Source of the DNA: UBA9642 sp964545585
GTDB lineage: Archaea; Nanobdellota; Nanobdellia; Woesearchaeales; UBA9642
Assembly (NCBI GenBank): GCA_964545585.1
Contig: CAZJFT010000001.1
Location: 1-64,000 of the forward strand
Direction: 5' to 3'
Length of the DNA: 64,000 bases
Both the position numbers and the translations under genes were made by a program. Below the pieces are notes generated by a model. That model was not told where the DNA came from and made no database searches. It was given only the letters and a program-made list of their open reading frames with translations. Of this stretch, positions 36,425 through 46,465 are shown piece by piece. How positions within the stretch are numbered: position 1 is the first letter of the stretch; each line of letters starts with the position of its first letter.

Positions 36425-37591
36425 ATGGGCAATAATTCTGGTGTGAAAGATAAGTCAAAAGAAGACACTAAGGACAATGCTAGCTTCAGCTATACCGAGC
36501 AGATAAACAGCGTCCTAGAGGATGAAAACAGGATATTACGGGAAGCGGTCAATTCTTTGAGAGAAGAAGTTGAACGTTTTAAGGCGCCCAGCCTCATGGT
36601 CGCAGAAGTCTCCGAATTAGTCAATGATCATGCGCTGATAAAGATACCTAATGGGAACAAGTTCTATGTGAGCGTATCAAAGAATGTGAAGATAGAGCCA
36701 GGAGATTCTGTGCTTGTAGAACAGAAGAACCTTAATATAGTCGATAAGATATATGTGTCAAAAAATTTTGATGTTGAACGATTCGTGATAATAGAGAAAC
36801 CGAAGATAACTTGGGAAGAGATAGGCGGGTTGAGAGAGCAGATAGAAGACATAAAAGAAGTCATAGAACTGCCATTGACGCATCCTGAACTGTTCAAGAA
36901 GATAGGCATACAGCCTCCAAAAGGGATACTTTTGCATGGGCCACCAGGCACTGGAAAAACTCTGCTGGCAAAAGCCATAGCAAATTCAACTAATGCAACA
37001 TTCATTGAGATAGTAGGTTCAGAAGTGGTGCAGAAATTCATCGGAGATGGAGCCAAACTAATCAAGGAGATATTCCTGCTTGCGAAATCCAAAGCCCCAT
37101 CGATAGTATTCATCGACGAGCTTGATGCATTATGCGCAAAAAGGATAGAGCTAGGGACTTCAGGAGAGAGAGAAGTGCAGAGGACATTCATGCAGTTGCT
37201 TGCTGAGTTAGACGGATTCAAACCATTGGACAATGTTAAGATAATCGGATGTACAAACAGGAAAGACATATTGGATCCGGCAATATTGCGTCCTGGAAGG
37301 CTCGACAGGCTCATAGAAGTCCCTAATCCGGATTTGGAAGGGATGAAACAGATATACAAGATTCACATGAAGAATATGCCTCTTGATAAGAAGATAAATA
37401 TGTCAAGGGTTTATGAGATGTCAAAGGAAATATCTGGTGCAGAGATAAAGGCAGTAGTTACAGAAGCAGGATATTTTGCGATAAGAGATAACAGAGAGAT
37501 CGTCAAGGAAGAGGATTTTGTCAGTGCAATAAACAAAGTGCGAAAAGGCGAGGATAAGTACGGTAATGAGTATATTGAGATGTTCGGCTAA
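36425..37591 (+). CDS. pan: Proteasome-activating nucleotidase (PAN, AAA ATPase)
   Basis: 388 residues: N-terminal coiled coil (about 20-50), OB domain (about 55-110), AAA domain. Walker A is GPPGTGKT, Walker B is IVFIDELDA, and the second region of homology gives LRPGRLDR. It unfolds proteins for the 20S proteasome. The C-terminal docking motif, normally hydrophobic-Tyr-X, is here Met-Phe-Gly, a conservative variant. TATA AATTTATAAATA at about 36392-36403. No proteasome alpha or beta gene is in the window. Confidence 0.93.
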   Translation: MGNNSGVKDKSKEDTKDNASFSYTEQINSVLEDENRILREAVNSLREEVERFKAPSLMVAEVSELVNDHALIKIPNGNKFYVSVSKNVKIEPGDSVLVEQKNLNIVDKIYVSKNFDVERFVIIEKPKITWEEIGGLREQIEDIKEVIELPLTHPELFKKIGIQPPKGILLHGPPGTGKTLLAKAIANSTNATFIEIVGSEVVQKFIGDGAKLIKEIFLLAKSKAPSIVFIDELDALCAKRIELGTSGEREVQRTFMQLLAELDGFKPLDNVKIIGCTNRKDILDPAILRPGRLDRLIEVPNPDLEGMKQIYKIHMKNMPLDKKINMSRVYEMSKEISGAEIKAVVTEAGYFAIRDNREIVKEEDFVSAINKVRKGEDKYGNEYIEMFG

Positions 37592-37628
37592 AAAAACGTA
37601 AAAAAAACAAAAGAAATTCTTTAAAATA

Positions 37629-38669
37629 TTATTTCATTTCTTTCCATGAAAGGCTCATCATCTTTGCCTTGTCGGGAATGCTTACTTTTGCAGTGAAATA
37701 ATATGATTCATCATTTCCGCATACTGCGGCAACGAGGTCGCTTGATGTAATCATCTTGAAATCCTGGATCGTTATCCCGTAAACCTGCCCATAATATGCC
37801 ATGACCAATTCTTCTTCTGAAGGGGCCTTGATGAACTGTATGTTTCCCGCATCATACCATTTCCTCCAAGGCGTCTTTGCACATTGCAATGGCTGGAACT
37901 TTATGGTCGTCTCATAATAGGTTTGTGTAAGCTCATTCCATCTGCCGTCTATTATTGCGCCGATTATCTTTCCTTTCTGTATCCCGATTATTATGTCGTG
38001 CTTGGACATCACTGCCGGGCCAACTATCTCGCCACGGTCGCCATAACCTCCAGACCTGAATGAGTATGTGAGTGCATATGTCACAGGATATGTCTCTAAA
38101 ACATCAATCTTTACGAATTTAAGGTCCTCTCCATCATAAGAGTATGTCGGCGCTTTCCTTATCCATTCTTCAGCGATTGTTTTCAATTCCTCTTCGGGAA
38201 GATCGTATATCGTGTTGACGTATGACTGCATCGCTTCAAATACCAATCGCACATTGTCAGGATAATATTCTAGGAAGTATGGCTCTAAAACCACTACTTT
38301 CGACGTGTTGCCGAAATTTACTGCCAGCTTTGCATTACCGACATCCGCAACGGTGACTTCTGGAGGAGAATATTTATCCTGCATCTCCATGAATTCTTTA
38401 TCATTGAACATCTTCAATAATGCAGCATACTCCTCTTTTACAATGCTCTTCTGATATGTTTCGGTAATCTTATTATCTCCTGAATACACTAAGTAAGTTA
38501 TCTTTTCTGGATTGATTATAATTGTTTGTTTCGCACGCTCGGCAGGAACGAATCCGCCATATGTCTCGAACTGGAATATAGCTCCCTCTGGAATCTCTTG
38601 CGTCTGTGTCTTGCATGCAGAAAAGACCATCGCAGTGATTAAAAATGCCAATAAAAGTGTCCTTTTCAT
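37629..38669 (-). CDS. Predicted lipoprotein of unknown function
   Basis: 346 residues. Signal peptide with lipobox MVFSAC (Cys19), so it is anchored outside the membrane. The mature part is beta-rich and aromatic with Cys pairs near the C-terminus (CAKTPWRKWYD, AAVCGNDES). Not recognised. The start has GGTGA upstream. Convergent with pan. Confidence 0.72.
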   Translation of the reverse strand: MKRTLLLAFLITAMVFSACKTQTQEIPEGAIFQFETYGGFVPAERAKQTIIINPEKITYLVYSGDNKITETYQKSIVKEEYAALLKMFNDKEFMEMQDKYSPPEVTVADVGNAKLAVNFGNTSKVVVLEPYFLEYYPDNVRLVFEAMQSYVNTIYDLPEEELKTIAEEWIRKAPTYSYDGEDLKFVKIDVLETYPVTYALTYSFRSGGYGDRGEIVGPAVMSKHDIIIGIQKGKIIGAIIDGRWNELTQTYYETTIKFQPLQCAKTPWRKWYDAGNIQFIKAPSEEELVMAYYGQVYGITIQDFKMITSSDLVAAVCGNDESYYFTAKVSIPDKAKMMSLSWKEMK

Positions 38670-38772
38670 TTACTTCACCTTATTCAAGAAAATTTTGGTA
38701 ATATAAATATCTTATGATGGTTCTCATGCTGATTGAAGTTAATTTTATAAACATCCATATATTCTATTCACT

Positions 38773-38848
38773 GTGCGCGATGAGGTTGTGAACACCCGAT
38801 GACCGATTCGAAGTCGGAATGATTGACGGAAGTAACTGCCGAGCGCAC
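38773..38848 (+). ncRNA. Free-standing structured small RNA, class uncertain
   Basis: About 76 nt. GTGCGC and GCGCAC form a perfect terminal stem. Inside, CCGA-TTCGAAG-TCGG is a stable hairpin, and CGG...CCG and GGT...ACC can form two more arms. A TATA element TTTTATAAA (38743-38751) lies 26 bp before the first G, and a T-run follows the last stem base, so it is an independent transcript. GC content stands out from its surroundings. One reading is a C/D-box-like guide RNA (GCGATGA, 12 nt, CCGA; TGATTGA, 12 nt, CCGA), but both D boxes would deviate from CTGA. It does not fold as a standard tRNA. Confidence 0.55.
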
Positions 38849-38939
38849 ACTTTTATACATAAAGATACTAGAAATATTAACTTCTCAATAGTGGTAATAA
38901 AATAGAAACTTTTTTAAAGGGAATATTGTTGATAAAAAA

Positions 38940-39731
38940 ATGCAACCAAAAAACACTAATGAATGGGTAGAAGAATACTGGAACACGATAACCCCTAAAG
39001 ATATAAAGATAACAACCCAAGAAGATAACGACAAATTTCTCATAGAAAGATTTGGAGAAGATAAGTTTCAAGAATTCATCAGAAAATACAAGCAATACAT
39101 CAATCCCGAGAATGAAAGGCAGAGAATAGAATTCGTGAGTTTCATCCAACAAACGGGAATGTATCCTTATGTGAGACCAGAAATGATGATGATGAAAAAA
39201 GAGGTCCTCAAATCCATAAAGAACTACTTGAATACAAAAGAAGATATAGAACTCTTAGATTTGGGATGTGAAGATGGAAGAATAACTCTCGGACTGCATT
39301 TAGGTCTAGAAAACATATCAAAAACAACAGGGATAGATTATTCGGGCGCAGCAATAAACAATATGAAAAAGAACGTGAAAAAATTAGAAGAAAAATATGG
39401 CGGCATACACGACCTTGTAATGAAAAAAGAAAGTTTTACCGACAAAGAATTTGCACATGAGAGAGGCGAGAAGCCATTAGGGATGCTCTTCCTATTCCCT
39501 TCTTATAGTACAGACACAATCATAAAAGTAATAAGAAAGATATCTCCGAATTTCACAATAATATCGAAAAATATGTATCATCTCGACGACACGATTGCCG
39601 AAAAAAATATAGAGAACATATTACGACACGTTAACACATCATGTTATGGACACCATATAAAATGTACATCCATAGATTACAAAAGAATTACTGATAAAGA
39701 AGCAGTTTTTATAGGAGTCATACAGCCATGA
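38940..39731 (+). CDS. Class I SAM-dependent methyltransferase
   Basis: 263 residues. Motif I is ELLDLGCEDGRIT (about 100-112), followed by the acidic residue of TTGIDYSGAAI. The N-terminal 80 residues are a helical extension. The substrate is unknown. TATA TTTTTTAAA at about 38910-38918 fits a leaderless start. It overlaps the next gene by ATGA. Confidence 0.78.
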   Translation: MQPKNTNEWVEEYWNTITPKDIKITTQEDNDKFLIERFGEDKFQEFIRKYKQYINPENERQRIEFVSFIQQTGMYPYVRPEMMMMKKEVLKSIKNYLNTKEDIELLDLGCEDGRITLGLHLGLENISKTTGIDYSGAAINNMKKNVKKLEEKYGGIHDLVMKKESFTDKEFAHERGEKPLGMLFLFPSYSTDTIIKVIRKISPNFTIISKNMYHLDDTIAEKNIENILRHVNTSCYGHHIKCTSIDYKRITDKEAVFIGVIQP

Positions 39732-40456
39732 CAAAGAAACTTGAGAGGATAATTGCAGAATACAAGACATTGAGCAACAATCATTATAGGGAATATTCTA
39801 ATAATAAGTATGTCAAGGAATTCCAAGAATTCTATGAAGGGATAAAATTCCTCAAAAAATATTTCAGGGATCCTGAGATAAAAAAAGTAAAAGAACGACA
39901 TACAGAAGCAATACATGAAGATCTCGTCAACCATCATAATTATTCTTATAAGTTTGCGACAAAGATAGCAAGAGCTGTGCCGATGCCTATAGAGAACAGG
40001 ATAGGAAGAGCGTTTGTCGCGTTCGGACTTGGAATGAGTTTAGGGAGAATACACGAAGAGAATGTAGACTTGATAACAAAATATTCGGGATTGACAAAAA
40101 AAGAATATAGATGGGGTTGTGTCGTTGCGGAGGCATTGAACAATCCATTTAGTGCAATTCAACAAGGAATTGGTGGTTTGATAGTAGATTATGTTGTGAA
40201 TGAAGGATATGGTGCAATCACTGGCGACAACAGTAAACCCATAAATACAAATGATTATTACCCTTATGCATATCTTGCAGTCGCATATTTGGACACTATA
40301 AAGTCTGCCATAGACAACTTCCGAGGAAAAAGATATAGAGATAATAAACTAATGATTACTAGGTTGCCTTCAATAATAACATATAGTTTTAGTCTTGCAC
40401 ACAGAAGATATCTGCGTAAAGCAGCTAAACAATCTGGAAATCTACACATATCCTGA
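39728..40456 (+). CDS. Hypothetical helical protein coupled to the methyltransferase
   Basis: 242 residues, mostly helical. Two moderately hydrophobic segments (RAFVAFGLGMSLG and IQQGIGGLIVDYVV) may be buried helices. Not recognised. Its start overlaps the methyltransferase stop, so it may be the substrate, a chaperone or a partner. Its 3' end overlaps trm5 on the other strand by 32 bp. Confidence 0.62.
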   Translation: MTKKLERIIAEYKTLSNNHYREYSNNKYVKEFQEFYEGIKFLKKYFRDPEIKKVKERHTEAIHEDLVNHHNYSYKFATKIARAVPMPIENRIGRAFVAFGLGMSLGRIHEENVDLITKYSGLTKKEYRWGCVVAEALNNPFSAIQQGIGGLIVDYVVNEGYGAITGDNSKPINTNDYYPYAYLAVAYLDTIKSAIDNFRGKRYRDNKLMITRLPSIITYSFSLAHRRYLRKAAKQSGNLHIS

Positions 40457-41450
40457 ATACATGCGGGGCGTGCTGACCGCATCTGACTAAATCAAGAATC
40501 TTGCATTTGATCTTGTTCTTTTTGCATGCATCCGCTATCTTCTTCTTTGCCTCGTCAAAGCTTTTATCATCCAAAAAATCATAGAAGTGGACTATCGTTC
40601 CTTTTTTTGAAACTGAAAGCGCGTCGTCAAGGAATTCGTCAGCAGTCTTCGGAAGCGGCATGATTATCCTGTCGAATTTCATGTTTTTCTTTTTCAATTC
40701 TGGAACAACATCATGGACATCGCCGCATATCAATTCTACATTCTTGCACTTGTTCAATTTTATGTTTTCAAGACCATATTTGTGTCCATCAGGGTTTATC
40801 TCTATCCCTAAAATAGATTTTGCCTTCGTGTTTTTCGATAAGACGACAGGATACGGTGCTGCGCCAGAGAACATGACAAGAATCTCTTCTCCTGCTTTTA
40901 CTTGTTTCATTATCCTCTTCCGTTCATTACCCAATCTTATTGAAAAGTAGACTTTCTCTACATCAAGCTTCATGACTGTCCCGTTCTCTTTGTAAAGCGT
41001 CTCTTTAGTTTTTATTCCTGCAAGATATTCCATCTTCTGAGTCCTGAAAACTCCTCCATGTATCGCCGCTTTCTTCAACACAGTCTTCACATTCTTGTTT
41101 GTTTTGAGAAGAGTCTCTGCAATCAATCTCTCGTGATGCTCCAAATCTTTAGGTATCTCAAGGATTGCAATATTTCCTATTATGTCATGTGCAGTCTTTA
41201 CGAAATCCATCTCTTCTTTAGATAATTTTCCAGAAAGGTTCTCTTTCAAAGTTCCAGAGGTCTTTACCTTATCTAAATCCATTTCCACAAAATCAACATT
41301 CCCTTTCAACACTTCGAATTTCCTCTTTACAGGAAAGTATATGAAATTCTTGTCCTTCTTGAACCTGAACCTAGTGTCGAATCCATCTGTATCTAAAAGA
41401 TAAGTTTTCCACTTCTCAGCATCCTTCAAGGGAACCTTCAATGCTAGCAT
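40425..41450 (-). CDS. trm5: tRNA (guanine37-N1)-methyltransferase
   Basis: 341 residues, with the D1-D2-D3 layout of archaeal Trm5. The catalytic domain has MFSGAAPYPVVLSK (motif I region), GIEINPDGHKYGLENIKLNK and the MPLPKTADEFLDDAL motif that replaces NLPP. It makes m1G37, needed for reading-frame fidelity and as substrate of Taw1, encoded at 24583. TATA AATTTATAAA at about 41472-41482 gives a leaderless mRNA. Confidence 0.9.
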   Translation of the reverse strand: MLALKVPLKDAEKWKTYLLDTDGFDTRFRFKKDKNFIYFPVKRKFEVLKGNVDFVEMDLDKVKTSGTLKENLSGKLSKEEMDFVKTAHDIIGNIAILEIPKDLEHHERLIAETLLKTNKNVKTVLKKAAIHGGVFRTQKMEYLAGIKTKETLYKENGTVMKLDVEKVYFSIRLGNERKRIMKQVKAGEEILVMFSGAAPYPVVLSKNTKAKSILGIEINPDGHKYGLENIKLNKCKNVELICGDVHDVVPELKKKNMKFDRIIMPLPKTADEFLDDALSVSKKGTIVHFYDFLDDKSFDEAKKKIADACKKNKIKCKILDLVRCGQHAPHVFRICVDFQIV

Positions 41451-41509
41451 GATTTTAGGACACAGTCAGCCTTTATAAATTTAAAAGAATCAATTAAATA
41501 ACGTAAGCG

Positions 41510-42547
41510 CTAGAACCATTCTCCTAATCCTTTCTGTGATTTAGGCCTTGCATGGAGTGGCTCGAGGATTTTCCTCACTCGCTCTTCTGAGAAATCATGC
41601 TTCTTGCATAGGACGTCTACAACTTTCTCATCATCGACCTCTTTGAACACAATCTTATAATCATCTGTCGTCTCTGTGTCCTTTATTATATTGAATACGT
41701 CTTTCCAATCATAATCGAAATGTTCATCCCATCCCTTGTCTTTGAACAACCTGTCGAAGTCTGATTCTTTATGGCCGTATTCCTTCACTAGTTTCAGTGC
41801 AGTCTTGTGACCGATGCCTTTTATCCCGCCGATATTGTAATCTGTGCCTGTGAGCATCGCGATAATAATCAGTTGATCTAAAGTAACATCAAGATTTTTC
41901 AGAGTGTCAGACAAACTAATCAATTCTGGAGTAATTACGTCATAATTCAATTTCCCTGCCTGTTTCCTCCTCCCAGAAAGTGTCAAGTTCTTAACAACTA
42001 GAGGACATCCAAAAATGAGAGAGTCAGCATCCTGGCTCAATGAAGCATAAGCCTGCCTGTTCTTAACTATCAATGCTGCCTGTGCCTCTCCCTCTGATGG
42101 CGCTTGAACTATACACATCCCTAATGCATCAATCAATTCTTTGGCATCAGCAATCATGTCTTTTGTCAGCTTAGAAGTCCTTGCAGCATACTTCTTCATC
42201 TCATCCAGATCTTCCTTCTCCCTGGCCTCTTCATACTTCTTTTCTGCCTCATTCTTCAATTCTGCACGTCTTGCACGCTCTTTCAGCTTAAGGTCTGGAG
42301 GTTTTCCATCAAAAACGAAAATGAATTTTATATCATGCTGCATAAGTTTTGTGAATCGGTAAAAGAGGCCGTTGAGATGACTAGTGACATTCCCTTGACT
42401 GTCCTTGAGGAGCGAGCCGTCAGGTTGCCTAATTGACGCCAGGAACATGTACAACTGATTGAAAGCATCCACAACAATAGTCTTCCCTTTCAAATCATCG
42501 ATAGACAGCTCCTTGCTCTCCAATAATTCAGTTATCTTAGTGCCCAT
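41510..42547 (-). CDS. fen: Flap endonuclease 1
   Basis: 345 residues from ATG 42547. FEN1 blocks: TIVVDAFNQLYMFL, VFDGKPPDLK, APSEGEAQAALI, SLSQDADSLIFG and TGTDYNIGGIKGIGHKTAL, which contain the acidic metal ligands. The C-terminal QKGLGEWF is a canonical PIP box for PCNA. It removes 5' flaps during Okazaki fragment maturation. It lies 18 bp downstream of trpS on the same strand. Confidence 0.95.
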   Translation of the reverse strand: MGTKITELLESKELSIDDLKGKTIVVDAFNQLYMFLASIRQPDGSLLKDSQGNVTSHLNGLFYRFTKLMQHDIKFIFVFDGKPPDLKLKERARRAELKNEAEKKYEEAREKEDLDEMKKYAARTSKLTKDMIADAKELIDALGMCIVQAPSEGEAQAALIVKNRQAYASLSQDADSLIFGCPLVVKNLTLSGRRKQAGKLNYDVITPELISLSDTLKNLDVTLDQLIIIAMLTGTDYNIGGIKGIGHKTALKLVKEYGHKESDFDRLFKDKGWDEHFDYDWKDVFNIIKDTETTDDYKIVFKEVDDEKVVDVLCKKHDFSEERVRKILEPLHARPKSQKGLGEWF

Positions 42548-42565
42548 GAGAATCACTCGAAAAAA

Positions 42566-43675
42566 TTACACATACCTCTCTACATATCTTTCCGCTTTCT
42601 CAAGCTCTTTCTGATGATGCTCGAGGAATGCAGACATCTTATCTATTAGAATCTGTTTCAATTCACCGCTCAACATCTTTCCTGATTTATAATCTTGATA
42701 GATTTCAGAAAGTCTCTTGTCATCTGGCTCGAAGAAGTATTTCAAGTATTGAAAAGATACGTCGATATCTGGATTGCCACCATATTTCCTGTGCGCTTCC
42801 AAAGTATCTCTGCCTCCAGAGAATGCGTATTTCTTTATCTTTTTCTCTGCTTCCTTTGGAGTGTCAGTCAATGCTATGTACGAATTAGGGTCTGAGCTTG
42901 ACATCTTCCCGCCAGATAATCCTGGCATGAACAGGTGATATGTCGAGCATAATTCCTTGAATTGAAACTCTTTGCATCTCGATGCTACATCCCTCGCAAG
43001 TCTTATGTGAGGGTCCTGATCTATTCCCACCGGAACAACAACAGGTATCGGCCCTTCGAATTCTTTCAACTGTGGATGCAGCATATCTGCTGCCTGAAGA
43101 AGCGCCGAAAGCATCTTCCCTGGCGATATCTCCCCGTAGACTGCACGGAATTCATTGAATGTTGCATGTCTTGCAAGGATATTCTGAAGCCTATAATATG
43201 AATTTGCCTTTTCCTGATGCTTGCTCCTGTTGCTCTGGAAATATATCTCAAGATTTTCTGGCTTCAACCCGAGCGCAATGTAATTCTTTATGTACTGCTC
43301 TATTGCGATTTTCCTTGATTCTTCAAGTGATTGGTTACGCGCATTATATGCCTCTATGTCTGCAACAGCAATATAGAGTTTTGCACCGAGGCCCTGATAG
43401 AATATCATCTGCTGCGCCACGAGCATATGTCCTATATGGAATTTTCCTGTAGGCATCAAACCAGTCATCATGATGAACGGTTTCTTATTATGTACAGAGC
43501 TTATTATCTGTCCAAATCCTCTATGAGCAAATATTGTCTTTCTCCTGAAAAGGACATTTTCCTTGAATGCTTCTGGAAGTGAATCTAGGTCTTTCAATTC
43601 CTCTACGCCGAAATCCTTCATCAGTTTCTGGTAATCTATATCTCCTTCAACTTGCCATGGATTGAATACGTTCAT
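42566..43675 (-). CDS. trpS: Tryptophanyl-tRNA synthetase
   Basis: 369 residues, archaeal/eukaryotic type. The HIGH motif is PTGKFHIGHM and the KMSKS loop GGKMSSS; PVGIDQDPHIRLARDVA is characteristic of TrpRS. It charges tRNA-Trp. TATA AAATATATAAAC at about 43697-43707 drives a trpS-fen transcript. Confidence 0.94.
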   Translation of the reverse strand: MNVFNPWQVEGDIDYQKLMKDFGVEELKDLDSLPEAFKENVLFRRKTIFAHRGFGQIISSVHNKKPFIMMTGLMPTGKFHIGHMLVAQQMIFYQGLGAKLYIAVADIEAYNARNQSLEESRKIAIEQYIKNYIALGLKPENLEIYFQSNRSKHQEKANSYYRLQNILARHATFNEFRAVYGEISPGKMLSALLQAADMLHPQLKEFEGPIPVVVPVGIDQDPHIRLARDVASRCKEFQFKELCSTYHLFMPGLSGGKMSSSDPNSYIALTDTPKEAEKKIKKYAFSGGRDTLEAHRKYGGNPDIDVSFQYLKYFFEPDDKRLSEIYQDYKSGKMLSGELKQILIDKMSAFLEHHQKELEKAERYVERYV

Positions 43676-43795
43676 GATTACTGAATAGAAAGAGTGTTTA
43701 TATATTTTCTTGTCGCAAAAATCAAATTCACTATCTTAAAATAAAAACATTAAAAAAGAGTTTGTTACGTATACTACTCCCCAAAGGGATATAGA

Positions 43796-45394
43796 ATGTC
43801 AGAATATCAAAAAACGAGCGACGAAATAGTCATATACGAAATAACAAGATTCCTCAATGCGCGTGATTACAGCATAGGACATATCGAACCTGCAGGTAAA
43901 TACGACAACATAATATCGCTCACATCAAACCACGTGCCAAGAGAATTGAACCTTAAGATAAAAAGGCCCGTATATGATGGAGTCATTGCGACTCTTACAG
44001 ATAGGGGAGAACCATATTTATGTCCTGAAAATTCTAAATATGAGTTCCGTTTCAAGAAGAAAACATTAATCGGAGAAAAACCTCTGTTGAGCTATACCCA
44101 GAAGATAAATTCTGAGACAGAACTCCATTCATTCTTGTCAGGGATAATATACGGGACAAAATCAATCCCTCTAAAGAAGCTATATAACATAATGCCCGAA
44201 CTTAAAGCGAGGGTTGAATTCAGGATAATAGATGTGCTTTCAGAGACCATACTCAACACTACGACTGCCGCAAGAGTGATAAATAATTTCGATGAAGACG
44301 CATGGTATATCCTTGCAGGAGGAGGAGCATCATTCATAGAAATCAGTGCAGAGAAAGGATTCTCAAAAAAAGCCACTAAAATAACATCACGATTGCCTCA
44401 GGCAAGATACGCATCATTGCAGGATTCTCCAAGGAACACTATAAACCAGATTATTGAGAGAAGGGATGTGGTCGCATGGGAAAGGCTTCTCGAATTGACG
44501 AAAGACATCGCACCAAAATACGGTTTGACACAGAACAAGTTCTCTGCACCGACAAGGATATCAAAGCTAGAGAGGCTTTTAATCGAGGACAAGAACAAGT
44601 TCAATGAGGAGATAGATTCTTGGAAGATACCTGATGAGAAATTCAAGAATACTTTGAAAGAGATAGAGCCGATAAATTATTCTGCAATAAGGGACCTTAT
44701 CAAACAGTACATAACATTTTTGGATACAAAAAAACTTCTAAAACCAAATATTGATGTAGAGAAGACTATTGGAAAGATATCCGGGGGATTTGCAGGAAAG
44801 ACATTGCCTGAATTGAGGAAAGAACTCTCCGACAAGATAAGAAAAGTCATCAAAGAGCCTTCGAAGGGAGAATACTTAGAGACCATAAGCGATGTAAAGC
44901 GTGATCTTGAAAAAAATATACTCATTGATACAGGTATATTCTTAGGAAAATATCCTCTAGCCTATCTTGCGTCGAGCAATCTGCAGGTGCCGAAAGAATT
45001 GCTCCTTTCATGGTACGTCGCTGAAGAAGGATTGAAGATATGGAACGCTGTAGGCTTCGAGAGGATAAACAACATCTTGAGATTGAATTATATGATGGAT
45101 GAATTGAACAAGGATCCCACCATATCTGGCGGCGCGGATATAGAGAACATATTCGACTCTCACATAAGCAAGATAGAATCAGCGACACAGACCGTAGGCA
45201 TCGGTGTGGGCCTGGTAGGACAATACTATTCTAAGAAGACGAGCGGAATAACTAATTATGTTATGGACGCCCTCTCTTTAGGATTGATGTTTTTAGGGAT
45301 AAAGAAATGGTATAATTATATGAATTCAACGCTAGAGCGATGCGAGAAAGAGATAAAAGCTTCGTCTGAGTTGATAAGCCTTGACGGTGCTTGA
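43796..45394 (+). CDS. Large hypothetical protein with C-terminal hydrophobic helices
   Basis: 532 residues. Soluble-looking alpha/beta N-terminal region (about 1-180) and a long helical middle. Two weakly hydrophobic C-terminal segments (TQTVGIGVGLVGQYY and VMDALSLGLMFLGI) could associate with the membrane. No enzyme motif recognised. Divergent from trpS and convergent with the gene at 45413. Confidence 0.62.
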   Translation: MSEYQKTSDEIVIYEITRFLNARDYSIGHIEPAGKYDNIISLTSNHVPRELNLKIKRPVYDGVIATLTDRGEPYLCPENSKYEFRFKKKTLIGEKPLLSYTQKINSETELHSFLSGIIYGTKSIPLKKLYNIMPELKARVEFRIIDVLSETILNTTTAARVINNFDEDAWYILAGGGASFIEISAEKGFSKKATKITSRLPQARYASLQDSPRNTINQIIERRDVVAWERLLELTKDIAPKYGLTQNKFSAPTRISKLERLLIEDKNKFNEEIDSWKIPDEKFKNTLKEIEPINYSAIRDLIKQYITFLDTKKLLKPNIDVEKTIGKISGGFAGKTLPELRKELSDKIRKVIKEPSKGEYLETISDVKRDLEKNILIDTGIFLGKYPLAYLASSNLQVPKELLLSWYVAEEGLKIWNAVGFERINNILRLNYMMDELNKDPTISGGADIENIFDSHISKIESATQTVGIGVGLVGQYYSKKTSGITNYVMDALSLGLMFLGIKKWYNYMNSTLERCEKEIKASSELISLDGA

Positions 45395-45412
45395 AAAAAT
45401 AGCGTATACTGA

Positions 45413-46396
45413 TTATAATATTTCTATAGTCATTTCTTTGAACTCTTTCTCCTTCATCATTTCAGCTTTCTTAGTCAGATGCCCAGTCATCAAGAATATG
45501 CACGGCATCCTTTTCTGATGCGAGAACACGAATGCGGTTGAAAGGTCTCCTTCATTGACCGTCTTCTTGTCTTTCGCAACACAATATATGTATTCGTTAG
45601 AATCATGGTTCTTCAGCACTAATGAATATTCGGTCTTCTTTATCTTCTCCTTGCTGATGATGTCAAGGCCTTTGTTGTGAACATATTCTTTTATCTTCTC
45701 AAAGAAATCCTTCTTGCTTTCATGGGTGTGCGGAACGTCATGATGCTTGACATGTCTTGTCTCATGCATAGTCTCGCGTTTATGCTCGTGCGGAGTTTCA
45801 ACCATTACCTCTGGTTTCGACTGCGGGGATACTATCTTCTCAGGATCTAAAGCATTTTTTGCTGGGAGCGGTTCAGGAGTTACTGCCTGATGTATGGCTA
45901 TGGCCTTGTCTGTCTGTGAAGAGTCTTCATCTAAAATGACGTATTTTGCACTCTTCTCATCCTGTTTGTTGATTTCAGATGCGAGTCTTTCTGCCTCTTC
46001 TTTTTCTACAAGAAAATATCTATAGAATAGCTTATTTCCTGATTCGAACGGCTTCGCAAAATCCTTTATCGTCTTCATTGAGACTCTTGTCAAAGGATCC
46101 AATCTCGATTCTTGCATGACTTTCTCTTCCTTTAATATACGAGCATTCTTCTGGTCCTTATCATTCAGGTATTGCATGAACTCTTCAAGCCGCGCTTCAT
46201 GTTCAGGAATGTAATATATCGGGCTTCCCCCGACCTTCAATGAAGAATACCTTATCTCTCCGGTGCTTATCATGCCAGAGAGTATGGCTCCTATCAACAT
46301 CGTGTCCCCGCCGACCACTTTGACTATCTTGCTAGGTATTGTTGGTCCTTGCTTCACGACTTCAAGTATCTTTTCTTTAGGAATATTTTGTAGCAT
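45413..46396 (-). CDS. HTH protein with REase-fold-like C-terminus
   Basis: 327 residues. An N-terminal winged-helix-like domain (about 1-70: KILEVVKQGPTIPSKIVKVVGGD) is followed by a linker with a His/Glu-rich stretch (about 195-235). The C-terminal domain has a strand pattern and YSLVLKN...YIYCVAKDKKT that recalls a degraded restriction-endonuclease fold; I see no complete PD-(D/E)XK motif. Leaderless (TATA ATTTAAAT at 46417-46424). Two near-identical palindromes lie 70-124 bp upstream and may control it. Confidence 0.6.
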   Translation of the reverse strand: MLQNIPKEKILEVVKQGPTIPSKIVKVVGGDTMLIGAILSGMISTGEIRYSSLKVGGSPIYYIPEHEARLEEFMQYLNDKDQKNARILKEEKVMQESRLDPLTRVSMKTIKDFAKPFESGNKLFYRYFLVEKEEAERLASEINKQDEKSAKYVILDEDSSQTDKAIAIHQAVTPEPLPAKNALDPEKIVSPQSKPEVMVETPHEHKRETMHETRHVKHHDVPHTHESKKDFFEKIKEYVHNKGLDIISKEKIKKTEYSLVLKNHDSNEYIYCVAKDKKTVNEGDLSTAFVFSHQKRMPCIFLMTGHLTKKAEMMKEKEFKEMTIEIL

Positions 46397-46465
46397 ACTA
46401 CTAAAGAATTGTAATGATTTAAATAATTTGTCAAGAATCGTGAGACAAAACCGCCAGATAAATCA

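Noticed and set aside
38773..38848. Reading the small RNA as tRNA-Ser(CGA)
   Set aside because: A CGA anticodon-like loop exists, but the T-arm lacks TTCRANN, the D-arm lacks GG, there is no type II variable arm, and the acceptor has only six pairs.
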